A DNA stretch of 64,000 nt. Source: Geomonas edaphica. GTDB lineage: Bacteria > Desulfobacterota > Desulfuromonadia > Geobacterales > Geobacteraceae. Of this stretch, positions 1 through 7,703 are shown piece after piece (the first letter of the stretch is position 1; the number at the start of each line of letters is the position of its first letter). The position numbers were made by a program, and so were the translations under genes. The notes below the pieces were generated by a model. That model was not told the origin of the DNA. It made no database searches and was given only the letters and a program-made list of their open reading frames with translations. The DNA lies in contig NZ_SSYB01000001.1 of assembly GCF_004917075.1 (NCBI RefSeq), positions 1,347,478-1,411,477 of the forward strand, read 5' to 3'.

Positions 1-38
1 ACGACCGCCAGAACCGGCGCACTGTCCATCCATGGTGG

Positions 39-317
39 TTGGAAGTGCAAAACTGCTCTGATCGTCTTGGCAATGGGCAGCATATAACCCGTGATTTCAG
101 CACAGGCGCTCAAGCCTCGGCGTTGTTTTACATCGCCCATATTGCCGGTTGTCTCCCCGCCTTCGCAGTTAGGACCGGAACCAGGGATTACAAAGAAGCC
201 ATCCTCGGACTCGGCAAGGCATTATATGAACATTGGAGCAGAAGGGACTTCGACAAGGAGTTTATCAAACGCTCTATCAAACTGGGACACGCCGTCGGGG
301 GTGATTGCCATGAGTAA
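39..317 (+). CDS. Small hypothetical protein of an integrated element
   Basis: A 92-residue reading frame with no family I recognise. It ends in a charged, probably helical stretch (EHWSRRDFDKEFIKRSIK). Its TAA stop lies inside the first codons of the next gene, whose ATG is at 310, so the two are probably translationally coupled. It sits just upstream of an HTH protein and an integrase, as element-encoded accessory genes do. The true start could be upstream of the window, so the N-terminus is uncertain. Moderate-to-low confidence that it is a real gene. Confidence 0.4.
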   Translation: MEVQNCSDRLGNGQHITRDFSTGAQASALFYIAHIAGCLPAFAVRTGTRDYKEAILGLGKALYEHWSRRDFDKEFIKRSIKLGHAVGGDCHE

Positions 318-633
318 CCCCGAAGTGCTGACCGTTGAGCAGTTTGCAGAAAAGATGATGGTGTCCCGCACCACCGTATTCGGCTGGCTGAAAAGCGGGG
401 TTTTAAAGGAAGGCGTCCACTATATCCGACTCGGCCGAATCCTCCGCTTCTGCTGGCGGGAGGCCCTTTTCTTCCAAGGCCAGCAGAAGCCGCCCACGGA
501 GGATGAAGGCCGCGCAGCGCCGCCGCCGGTGCCACGGAGTGAGCACGATTCACAGCGAGGCGAAGCCTCGGTCCCAGGCCCGGGGTTGACTTTCGGCAGG
601 GGCGCAGCCCCGGCCGTGAATCTCGACTATTGA
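310..633 (+). CDS. Helix-turn-helix (excisionase/MerR-like) DNA-binding protein
   Basis: 107 residues. Residues about 5-50 read as a winged-HTH excisionase-type domain (LTVEQFAEKMMVSRTTVFGW, then a loop and HYIRLGRILRF). This is the fold used by Xis and AlpA-type directionality factors and by helix-turn-helix domain 17 proteins. The C-terminal half is Pro/Ala/Arg-rich and looks unstructured. The ATG at 310 overlaps the end of the preceding frame; a GTG at 301 is an alternative start. Its position 80 bp ahead of a tyrosine recombinase suggests it controls excision or integrase expression. The family call is from the sequence; the role is inferred from context. Confidence 0.65.
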   Translation: MSNPEVLTVEQFAEKMMVSRTTVFGWLKSGVLKEGVHYIRLGRILRFCWREALFFQGQQKPPTEDEGRAAPPPVPRSEHDSQRGEASVPGPGLTFGRGAAPAVNLDY

Positions 634-710
634 ACATTAGAGGAAATGCCGCTATTCTCCGCGATGGACTTAGACACACTGAAGGGAGGGTAACGCCATG
701 AGGACATAAC

Positions 711-2012
711 ATGAAAATAAAGAAAGGCACTATCAGCATTGATGCACCCGCAAGGGGAACAGGCAGCATAAAGCGGCGCAAGGAATCGAAAAAACTTTAC
801 GTCGACTTCTACTACTTCGGGCAACGAATCACCAGGTCAACAGAGCTCGATGACACCCCGGCAAACGAACGGCGGGTACGTGATTTCCTAGACCGGATTC
901 ACCAGCGCATCGAAGATGGGATCTTCCGCTTTGCAGACGCTTTCCCTGGCGCCTCAGAGCATGAAAAAGCCCACTTCACCATGCTGGAAGGCAGGGAGTA
1001 CCGACCAGAACCGCATCAGGTTCTTTTTGGCGAGTACGTGAAGGAATGGATGGAGACAATCTTCCCCTCATTCAGCTCACCGACGAAACGGAACGATTAC
1101 CGGGAAGCAATAGAGACGAAGATCCTCCCCCACTTCAAAAACGTCTCTTTCTACCAGATCACCAGCACCACGGTTTTCAAGTTCACCGACTCCCTTCTTT
1201 GCACACGGGGAGAGAACAAAGGGAAACCACTCTCGACAGCTCGGAAGATGAATATTTTGATGCCGTTTAGGGCGATCTGGAACGACGCCTGCGACCATTA
1301 CCGCTGGGTGCTGAAAAGCCCCTTTGACAACCTGAAGAAGAGACTGCCAAAGACCGAGAAGAAAGAGCACGTCGTCATTCGGTTCGATGAATGGCTCCGG
1401 TTCCTTGATCACCTACCCTCTTTCTATCAGCCGGTGGCCGAGTTCATGATCCTGACCGGCATGATCCCTTCCGAAATGGGAGGGTTGAAGAAAGAAGACA
1501 TCGACGGCGATTACATCAACGTCAAAAGCTCTTTCGTTCTAGGCCAAGACAAGCAGAGCCTAAAGACTGCGTTCAGGAAGCGCCAAATCTTCATCACCAA
1601 GGCATTGAGGAAACGCCTCGACGCAATCCTGAACCGCTCCGATTCCTCCTATGTCTTTACCATGGAGGACGGCGCACGTTTCAACAGCTCCCGCTTCTGC
1701 AAGGTCTGGAAAAAAGCGGTGGACGCTGCCGGGATCACCTACGTTACTTCCTACTCGGCGCGACACTCCTTCGCAGCGTGGAGCCTCCTGGTCGGGATCA
1801 ACCCGCTCCGGCTCGTCAAGCTCATGGGTCATGCATCAAAGCAGATGGTCTATGAGGTATACGGGAATTATGTGGAAGGGCTGGAAGAGGACGGGGAAAG
1901 AATCTTCGACTACCTGGGGCGCGACTTCGTTATACCCCAGAATAGAAAATCCCCGATTCCGTTTGGGGACAGAACCGGGGACAGTTTCGAAAGGTTCGCT
2001 CTAACTACCTGA
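711..2012 (+). CDS. Tyrosine recombinase (phage-type integrase)
   Basis: 433 residues, a normal length for an element integrase. The N-terminal part (about 15-90) resembles an arm-binding domain, about 105-210 a SAM-like core-binding domain, and about 225-410 the catalytic domain. The C-terminal boxes are clear: SARHSF, LMGHAS and the nucleophile region VYGNYV. Two expected residues differ. The first catalytic Arg position reads TGMIPSEM (Ile instead of Arg), and the HxxR box reads YSAR (Tyr instead of His). The start has GAGGA about 6 nt upstream. The gene stops 16 bp before the 3' end of a convergent tRNA-Gly gene, which is the likely attachment site. Confidence 0.93.
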   Translation: MKIKKGTISIDAPARGTGSIKRRKESKKLYVDFYYFGQRITRSTELDDTPANERRVRDFLDRIHQRIEDGIFRFADAFPGASEHEKAHFTMLEGREYRPEPHQVLFGEYVKEWMETIFPSFSSPTKRNDYREAIETKILPHFKNVSFYQITSTTVFKFTDSLLCTRGENKGKPLSTARKMNILMPFRAIWNDACDHYRWVLKSPFDNLKKRLPKTEKKEHVVIRFDEWLRFLDHLPSFYQPVAEFMILTGMIPSEMGGLKKEDIDGDYINVKSSFVLGQDKQSLKTAFRKRQIFITKALRKRLDAILNRSDSSYVFTMEDGARFNSSRFCKVWKKAVDAAGITYVTSYSARHSFAAWSLLVGINPLRLVKLMGHASKQMVYEVYGNYVEGLEEDGERIFDYLGRDFVIPQNRKSPIPFGDRTGDSFERFALTT

Positions 2013-2028
2013 ACCTATTGTTGTTAAA

Positions 2029-2103
<75 letters not shown>

Positions 2104-2249
2104 TCAACGAGAGACCGTTTTATAGCAAAACAGGCCTACCCAGTCAACCCAAAAAAACCGTCACGCGAGAATATTTTTGCAGCGGCGCGAAAAGCTTCGA
2201 AAGCTCGTGGTTTTCGCGGTGCCGCTCCCATGGCCCTTCCGCACACCAT

Positions 2250-2627
2250 CTACTTTCCGGTGAGCACCTTGCGGATCGTTTCGTAGATCTCCTTGGGGAC
2301 GAAGGGCTTCATCAGGTTCCCCTTCGCTCCCGCGTCCAGGGCGGCCTGGATATCGCTGTCGAAGTCAGAGGCGCTGGCGACGAGCACACGGGCGTTGGGA
2401 TCTATGGCGACCAGCTCCTTGGTGGCATCGATACCGTTTTTGTCTGGCATGTAGATGTCCATGATCACGATGTGCGGCCGCAGGGCTTTGTACTGCTGCA
2501 GCGCCTCGTCACCGGTCGCCGCTTCTCCGACCACGGTGAAGCCGATCTGCTCCAGCACGGCGCGCAGCACCTGACGGAAAAAAAGCTCGTCGTCCACGAT
2601 AAGTATCCTGACGTCCTTTAAAGCCAT
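2250..2627 (-). CDS. Single-domain response regulator (CheY-like receiver)
   Basis: 125 residues forming one receiver domain: an acidic pocket (ILIVDDE), the phospho-acceptor Asp in VIMDIYMPDKNG, a Ser in the switch position (VASAS) and the conserved Lys in LMKPF. There is no output domain. I chose the ATG at 2627 because GGGGGTG lies just upstream; an in-frame ATG 12 codons earlier has no such site. Single receivers usually shuttle phosphate in chemotaxis or phosphorelays. The nearest CheA is at 5169-7271 on the same strand but in a separate transcription unit, so it could serve that pathway or one of the hybrid kinases. Confidence 0.92.
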   Translation of the reverse strand: MALKDVRILIVDDELFFRQVLRAVLEQIGFTVVGEAATGDEALQQYKALRPHIVIMDIYMPDKNGIDATKELVAIDPNARVLVASASDFDSDIQAALDAGAKGNLMKPFVPKEIYETIRKVLTGK

Positions 2628-2757
2628 GCACACCCCCGCTTGATGATCAGCTACCACATTCATTTAGCATGTTTCTAAAGCAATTTCCACTTTGCAATGA
2701 CAAAATTTCCTCATGGTGCGCAGCTAAATAGCCGTTACACGCTCCAAGTTTATGTGA

Positions 2758-3297
2758 TCATCCGTGTCGATATACTGCGGCAAGGGCATGACTGCTGTAG
2801 TAATGACAGATCCTGCGGAAATTGAGAGGAACGAGCAACCGGTCAAGGTCGTCGCTGCAGTAGCTTTTCCTTCGGCCATCGCATTCGGGGTAATGGCGCA
2901 GCACGGACGTGCAGGGCGTCTCGTCGCTACTTCTGTTCACCTCGATGAGGAAAAACCCGCCAGGTTTCAGGTTGAGCACCACGTTTTCCAGGTACTGTCC
3001 CCTCTTCTCTCGGGTCGCAATGATGTTGAAGACGTAGGTCGAGAGCACCAGATCCACCCCAAGTTCCGTCTGCGGCAGGTCTCTGACGGACAGAAGCCCC
3101 GCGAGCCTGGACGACCCGGGATGCAGAGAAAGCGCCTTGATCTGTTCCGGGAGGTCCGCGGCATAAACCTGGAACCCCTGCTCCGCGAGGTAAATGGAGT
3201 TGCGCAGAAGCCCCGCGCCGTAATCGAGGACCTTCCTGACCCCGGCGAGGGTGAAGAATCGCGCGTAGCGCATCACGCTGGTGGCGGCTCGGGTCAT
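2758..3297 (-). CDS. Class I SAM-dependent methyltransferase
   Basis: 179 residues from the ATG at 3297, which has GGGAG upstream; a longer frame starting at 3396 is possible but less well supported. Motif I reads VLDYGAGLLRNSIYLAEQG, followed by YAADLP (acidic residue after strand 2), DLVLSTYVFNII (motif IV region) and LKPGGFFLIEV (post-II strand and loop). These are the SAM-binding signatures of Rossmann-fold methyltransferases. Nothing shows the substrate. It is transcribed away from the divergent riboswitch operon. Fold certain, substrate unknown. Confidence 0.8.
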   Translation of the reverse strand: MTRAATSVMRYARFFTLAGVRKVLDYGAGLLRNSIYLAEQGFQVYAADLPEQIKALSLHPGSSRLAGLLSVRDLPQTELGVDLVLSTYVFNIIATREKRGQYLENVVLNLKPGGFFLIEVNRSSDETPCTSVLRHYPECDGRRKSYCSDDLDRLLVPLNFRRICHYYSSHALAAVYRHG

Positions 3298-3426
3298 GTC
3301 CAGCTCCCTGTGAGGCAGTGTGGTCTGGATGCACGGGCTCGCGCCCGGGACAATTGTATAGCAAAAGAGGGAAAGATTAAGGCGCACAAATGCCACTACC
3401 GCGTTTACGAAATTTGAAGAAATGGG

Positions 3427-3455
3427 TTGACACGGAAGCGGGGCGTTATTATTAT
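3427..3455 (+). promoter_or_regulatory. Sigma70-type promoter for the riboswitch operon
   Basis: TTGACA at 3427-3432 and TATTAT at 3450-3455 are separated by exactly 17 bp. Transcription would begin at about 3461-3463, directly at the 5' end of the riboswitch aptamer. This near-consensus pair supports the riboswitch assignment independently. Confidence 0.82.
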
Positions 3456-3461
3456 CACAAC

Positions 3462-3574
3462 CTGTAAAGGGGAGTAGCTATCGGCCGGAGAAATGGCCGA
3501 CCTCTGGTTCGTCAAGACGGTGGCAACACCCGGACCCGAGGATAATCTTTTAAGAAAACAGCAAGACCTTTACC
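3462..3574 (+). promoter_or_regulatory. yybP-ykoY (manganese) riboswitch aptamer
   Basis: The leader begins with AAAGGGGAGTAGC and ends with CAGCAAGACCTTTACC. These are the two invariant strands of the yybP-ykoY aptamer (P1 plus the L1 and L3 metal-site segments). Between them lie a hairpin (TCGGCC...GGCCGA) and a CGTCA-hairpin-CCGGAC segment, in the order seen in characterised family members. P1 pairs TAAAGG with CCTTTA. This class senses Mn2+ and usually turns on Mn exporters or related membrane proteins. The genes downstream here are a ribbon-helix-helix protein and a Tim44-domain protein. Confidence 0.93.
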
Positions 3575-3614
3575 TGTAGCGAGTCATTCGCCATGGGTAA
3601 AGGTCTTTTTTTTT
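3563..3614 (+). terminator. Riboswitch expression-platform terminator
   Basis: AAGACCTTTACC (3563-3574) pairs perfectly with GGTAAAGGTCTT (3596-3607), followed by a run of T to 3614. The 5' arm is also the 3' strand of aptamer helix P1. Aptamer folding and terminator folding are therefore mutually exclusive, as expected of a transcriptional ON switch. Confidence 0.93.
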
Positions 3615-3686
3615 ACCATGAACCGGCGCAGCGGTGCTGTAGCGGCGCCTCTTGAAACGGGCAAATACCCGTAAGGAGTGAAAAAA

Positions 3687-3971
3687 ATGCACCTCGAACA
3701 AAAACAACAATACGCGACGGTAGCAAAAAGAAAAACGATGAGAAAGAAGAAGGAGATCCAGAAAAAGGGTACACCGGTCCTGAAAAACGTGGTATCGCTC
3801 AGGGTGAGCGATCAGGAGAAACGGCTGTTGGAGCGACTTACCAGGGCCACGTCCCTGAACGTGTCCGACCTCGTGCGCGAGGCGATAGGTTTCTGGCTCG
3901 CCAAGGGACGCGGGCGCTCCGGCACGACGAACAAGGGATCGCGCCCGTCCCTGGTGCTCGCCGGGAACTAG
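3687..3971 (+). CDS. Ribbon-helix-helix DNA-binding protein
   Basis: 94 residues. The first 30 or so are very basic (KRKTMRKKKEIQKK). Residues about 37-70 are an Arc/MetJ/CopG ribbon-helix-helix: beta strand VVSLRVS, helix DQEKRLLERLTRATS, turn, helix VSDLVREAIGFWLA. The ATG at 3687 has TAAGGAG at good spacing; a GTG at 3678 overlaps that site and is rejected. It is the first gene behind the riboswitch and is followed after 41 bp by the Tim44-domain gene, so they are probably co-transcribed. No partner toxin is next to it. It may be an autoregulator; its target is unknown. Confidence 0.85.
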   Translation: MHLEQKQQYATVAKRKTMRKKKEIQKKGTPVLKNVVSLRVSDQEKRLLERLTRATSLNVSDLVREAIGFWLAKGRGRSGTTNKGSRPSLVLAGN

Positions 3972-4012
3972 AACTGAACTTTCTGAAACAACCACCAAGG
4001 AGACAACACCAG

Positions 4013-4978
4013 ATGAAACGACAATTCGCCAAAGCCTTCGCAGTATTCGCCGCAGTCCTCATGCTGAGCGCGACGGTGCTGGAGACCAGCGCCCATGCCC
4101 GCGCCGGCGGCGGGCGCTCCATGGGAAGCCGCGGTACCCGCAGCTATTCCGCGCCCGCTTCCTCGTACCGGCAGTCCGCCCCTTCCCAGCAGCAGTACTC
4201 CCCCTCCCCGATGCCCGGCGGAATGCAGCAGCCTTCCGCGGGCGGAGGCTTTCTGCGCAGCATGGCGGGCGGCATCGCCGGCGGCCTTTTAGGCGGCATG
4301 CTCTTCAGGGGGATGGCCGGGGCAGGCGGCATGGGTTTCGGCGGCGGCGGGATCGGCCTCTTCGAAATCGTGCTTTTGGCGGGTATCGCCTACCTCATCT
4401 TCCGCATGGTGAAAAGGCGCCGCAGCGAAACGCCGCTTGCCAGCGTGCCGGGCGGTTACGGGTACGATCGCCAGCAAGGGTACGGGGGGCAGGCCATCCC
4501 GGCCTCGTACCATGTCGAGGAGCCGGCACGTGACGACGTGCAGACCGGTCTCTCCCATCTGCGCCAGATGGACGCGGGCTTTGACGAGAACCGTTTCAAG
4601 GACCTCGTCATGGACAACTTCTTCAGGATCCAGGGTGGCTGGATGAACCGTGACCAGCAGGCGCTCTCCCCGCTTTTGACGCCTGAGATGCAGGGGGTCT
4701 TCAAGGAGGACATCGAGCGGCTGTTGCGCGAAGGGCGCGTGAACCGGCTGGAAAACATCGCGGTGCGCAGCGTGGAGCTGGCCGAGGTGTGGCAGGAGGC
4801 GGGCCAGGATTACATCACCGCCCTCATCTACGCGAACCTCCTCGACTACACGACCGACGAAAACGGCACCGTGGTGACCGGGAGCAAGACCGAGCCGGTG
4901 AAGTTCGAGGAGTACTGGACCTTCACGCGGCCGGTCGGTAACAACCCCTGGCGCCTAGGCGCGATAAACCAGAAATAG
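4013..4978 (+). CDS. Tim44-like domain membrane protein
   Basis: 321 residues. A signal peptide or N-terminal anchor (about 1-30) ends near ETSAHARAGGG. A Gly/Ser/Pro/Gln-rich linker follows to about residue 80, then glycine-rich hydrophobic segments (GGIAGGLLGGMLFRGMAG and GLFEIVLLAGIAYLIFRM) that look membrane-inserted. Residues about 180-320 form a Tim44/MRPL45-like domain (FKDLVMDNFFRIQGGWMNRD...LSPLLTPEMQ...YWTFTRP...WRLGAINQK). Bacterial proteins with this layout are mostly uncharacterised. AAGGAG precedes the start. It is the second gene under the manganese riboswitch, which suggests a role in metal or envelope homeostasis (inference). A strong terminator follows. Confidence 0.88.
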   Translation: MKRQFAKAFAVFAAVLMLSATVLETSAHARAGGGRSMGSRGTRSYSAPASSYRQSAPSQQQYSPSPMPGGMQQPSAGGGFLRSMAGGIAGGLLGGMLFRGMAGAGGMGFGGGGIGLFEIVLLAGIAYLIFRMVKRRRSETPLASVPGGYGYDRQQGYGGQAIPASYHVEEPARDDVQTGLSHLRQMDAGFDENRFKDLVMDNFFRIQGGWMNRDQQALSPLLTPEMQGVFKEDIERLLREGRVNRLENIAVRSVELAEVWQEAGQDYITALIYANLLDYTTDENGTVVTGSKTEPVKFEEYWTFTRPVGNNPWRLGAINQK

Positions 4979-5001
4979 GACACCACTCCGGTTCCGAAAA
5001 A

Positions 5002-5033
5002 GAACGGGCGTCTTCTGCTGAAGGCGCCCGTTT
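5002..5033 (+). terminator. Rho-independent terminator
   Basis: AACGGGCG and CGCCCGTT form a GC-rich hairpin followed by a T-rich stretch (TTTCTCGTTT), 24 bp after the Tim44-domain stop codon. Confidence 0.85.
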
Positions 5034-5065
5034 CTCGTTTGGAGCTTCCACTGACCGTAACGTCA

Positions 5066-5145
5066 TCTTCCCCCACCCCCTTGCCCCCTCCCGCAAGGGG
5101 AGGGGGGACCGTGAGGCGTCTTCCGGAATTCTCGAAGAAACACGC
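5066..5145. repeat. Degenerate copy of the box-plus-hairpin intergenic repeat
   Basis: A C-rich/G-rich hairpin (CCCCTCCCGCAAGGGGAGGGGGG, arms about 5086-5108) is followed by CTTCCGGAATTCTCGAAGAA at about 5120. That second segment resembles the conserved box of the family seen near 14.6, 39.0, 53.5 and 55.2 kb. It is the least similar copy and may be only partly related. Confidence 0.45.
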
Positions 5146-5168
5146 TCGCTTTCCCGAACGGCTAGATT

Positions 5169-7271
5169 TCACCCCGCCTCTTCCGCAGCCTTCATGATGG
5201 CGGGGACGTCGAGGATAAGCGCGACGGAGCCGTCGCCCAGGATGGTCGCCCCGGACATCCCCACCACCTGCTGGTACATGCGCCCCAGCGACTTAATCAC
5301 CGTTTGGTGTTCGCCAATCACCCAGTCGACGACCAGGCCGACCCTTTTTCCCTCCAGTTGGCAGATCACCACCTGCTGGATCGACGGTGCCTTCCCCTCG
5401 ATGCGGAACATCTGCCTGAGCGGGACGTAGGGGACGATTCTCTCGCGCACGAGCAGTATGTCCCGGCCGTGATTCTGTTCCATCTCCTTTTCGGTAAGGA
5501 GGATGCACTCGTCCACCATGGAGAGCGGCATGACGAAGCGGTCCTTGCCGATCTGCACCAGGAGGCTCTCGATGATGGCCAGGGTGAGCGGGATCTTCAG
5601 GGTGATCGAGGTGCCGCGTCCGGGTTCGCTCTTCACGTCGATGCTGCCGCGCAGCCCCTCGATCGCCTGTTTCACTACGTCCATGCCGACGCCGCGTCCG
5701 GAGACGCTGGTGACCTTACTCGCCGTAGAGAAGCCGGGGGCGAAGATGAGCTGCCAGATCTCCCGGTCCGACATCTCGGCGTTCGCCGGGATGATCCTGC
5801 GCTCCACCGCCTTCGCCCTGATCGCGTCGACGTTCAGTCCGGCGCCGTCGTCGCGGATGGTGATGAGCACGCTGTCGCCGGAATGGAGCGCGGAGAGGTG
5901 GATGTTGCCGGTCCTCGGCTTCCCCTTCGCCTCCCGCTCGGCCGGGGTCTCCACGCCGTGGTCGATGCTGTTACGGATGATGTGCACGAGCGGATCGTTC
6001 AGCTTCTCGATCACCGTCTTGTCCAGCTCGGTGTCGGCCCCCTCGGTGGTCATCTCGATCGTCTTGCCAAGTTCGCCGGAGAGATCGCGCACCAGACGTT
6101 TGAACTTCGAGAAGGTGGCGCCTATGGGGAGCATCCTGATGTCCAGCGCGTTGTCCCTCAGGTCATTGGTGAGCCGCTCCACCTCCTCGGCCACCGAGAC
6201 GAGCTCCGCGTGCTTCTTAAGTTCCTGGGCCACCATGGAGAGACGTGCCTGCACCGTGACCAGCTCGCCAACCAGGTTCACCAGGACGTCGAGCTTCTCC
6301 GCGCTTACCCGGATGCTCGAGGTGGCCTCCTGGGACTGGACCTGGGACTGGCGCTCCTGGCGCACCTCTTTCACGTGCTGCTGCTCGATGAGGGCAGAGT
6401 TGATCGCGGCCGCGTCGACAAGCCCCGCCTCGAGCGCCAGCTCCCCGATCCGCTTTTGTCTCCCGAGCAGCTCGTCCATCTGCCCGGGGGTGAGGTCACC
6501 ACGCTCGATGAGGATCTCACCCAGTTTTTTGTAAGTCCCCTGTTCCTGCCTGGTGCCGTCGTCGATCACCGTTATGTTCAGCTCGCAGGAGTCCTCCACG
6601 AAGATGAAGACGTCCTCGATGGCGTTACGCCCCGCAGCTGTGGTGAGGATGATGTCCCAGAAGAGGTAGCAACGCTCCGGCTCCAGGCGGTCCAGGCTCT
6701 CCATGTTGCAGGTATGGGCCACGATGTTGCACGGCCCGAGTTCCTGCAGCTCGCGCAGCAGTGCAAGCGGGTTGCCGCCGGTTGAGAAGGTCTCCGCCTC
6801 CGGCTTGAAACGGATCCGGTAGGTGACGAGCGCTTCCGGCGGGTCTTCCGCCCCATCCTCCTCGACCGGGTCCGCGTCCTGGCTCTCGACCGGCGCGGGG
6901 ACCATGGCCCGAAAGCGTGCGATAACCTTCTCGTTGAGCGCCGGGTCGGCCGGAACGCCGCTTTCCGACGCCTCCAGCATAGCGAGGATGCGGTCACGCG
7001 CGGCGAGGCTCAGGTCGACGAGTTCCCTGCTCACCGCCAGCGCCCCGTTCCTGACCAGGTCGTAGACCGTCTCCACGTTGTGGGTGAACGATGCGATGTC
7101 GTCAAAACCGAACATGGCACCCGACCCCTTGATGGTGTGCATGGTCCTGAAGACGCGGCCGACGATGGCCAGGTCCTCCGGGTTCTCTTCCATCTCCAGC
7201 AGCGCCTCTTCGAGATCGGCAAGAAGTTCCCGCGCCTCGTCCTTGAACGCCTGGGCAAAATCGTCGCTCAT
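5169..7271 (-). CDS. cheA: CheA-type chemotaxis histidine kinase
   Basis: 700 residues. The N-terminal Hpt domain carries the phosphorylatable His45 (MHTIKGSG). Residues about 150-250 are a domain of unclear type (RIRFKPEAETF...). Residues about 260-310 resemble the MshEN/GspE N-terminal fold (LGEILIERGDLTPGQMDELL). Then come the dimerisation helices, the ATPase domain (NPLVHIIRNS-like N box, DDGAGL, GRGVGMDVV) and a C-terminal CheW-like domain. The ATG at 7271 overlaps the stop of the STAS gene (ATGA), so I preferred it to an upstream start at 7331. It is the last gene of the chemosensory operon, which has no separate CheW, so receptor coupling presumably uses the C-terminal domain or a distant CheW. 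Confidence 0.95.
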   Translation of the reverse strand: MSDDFAQAFKDEARELLADLEEALLEMEENPEDLAIVGRVFRTMHTIKGSGAMFGFDDIASFTHNVETVYDLVRNGALAVSRELVDLSLAARDRILAMLEASESGVPADPALNEKVIARFRAMVPAPVESQDADPVEEDGAEDPPEALVTYRIRFKPEAETFSTGGNPLALLRELQELGPCNIVAHTCNMESLDRLEPERCYLFWDIILTTAAGRNAIEDVFIFVEDSCELNITVIDDGTRQEQGTYKKLGEILIERGDLTPGQMDELLGRQKRIGELALEAGLVDAAAINSALIEQQHVKEVRQERQSQVQSQEATSSIRVSAEKLDVLVNLVGELVTVQARLSMVAQELKKHAELVSVAEEVERLTNDLRDNALDIRMLPIGATFSKFKRLVRDLSGELGKTIEMTTEGADTELDKTVIEKLNDPLVHIIRNSIDHGVETPAEREAKGKPRTGNIHLSALHSGDSVLITIRDDGAGLNVDAIRAKAVERRIIPANAEMSDREIWQLIFAPGFSTASKVTSVSGRGVGMDVVKQAIEGLRGSIDVKSEPGRGTSITLKIPLTLAIIESLLVQIGKDRFVMPLSMVDECILLTEKEMEQNHGRDILLVRERIVPYVPLRQMFRIEGKAPSIQQVVICQLEGKRVGLVVDWVIGEHQTVIKSLGRMYQQVVGMSGATILGDGSVALILDVPAIMKAAEEAG

Positions 7272-7630
7272 CGGGTCACCCTCTCGTTCGGCTCTAGCCA
7301 GATGCAGGTTCCCTCGGCATCTACTACGCACCCCTTGAGCCGGTACATCCCCGCGGTCCGCGCCACCTCGACCAGCGACTCGCTCTCCTGTTTCATCTTA
7401 AAGCCCATACCGCGTTCCACGGAGGTACGGTGGCAACTGCACAAAAGCTGCAAGCCGGTGGCATCGATCTCGGTCACCCCGGCCAAGGAAAGCTCTACAT
7501 CGCGTCCAGGCGCGAACGCCTCAAGGAAACGCTCCTTCAGTTCGGCCGCGTTCGCCACCGTCATCGCACCTTGCACCGCTACCAGAGTGCGGTCCTTCTT
7601 TTTGGTGATTTTCACGAGCTGAGAGCCCAT
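7268..7630 (-). CDS. STAS-domain protein (anti-sigma-antagonist type)
   Basis: 120 residues forming a single STAS domain: VAVQGAMTVANAAELKERF, then VELSLAGVTEIDATGLQLL. The usual phospho-acceptor Ser of the D-S-S/T-G-L motif is Thr in IDATGL. STAS proteins are found in several chemosensory operons and in partner-switching modules. The ATG at 7630 has AAGGAGG upstream. The stop overlaps the cheA start by 4 nt, implying coupled translation. No cognate anti-sigma kinase is seen nearby, so CheA or a hybrid kinase could act on it (inference). Confidence 0.9.
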   Translation of the reverse strand: MGSQLVKITKKKDRTLVAVQGAMTVANAAELKERFLEAFAPGRDVELSLAGVTEIDATGLQLLCSCHRTSVERGMGFKMKQESESLVEVARTAGMYRLKGCVVDAEGTCIWLEPNERVTR

Positions 7631-7703
7631 GCTCGCATCCTCCTTGACCGGCGGCGATTGCCGGGGAGCGGCACCGTCGTGGGCCGCTCCCCCTCCCCTT
7701 CGT

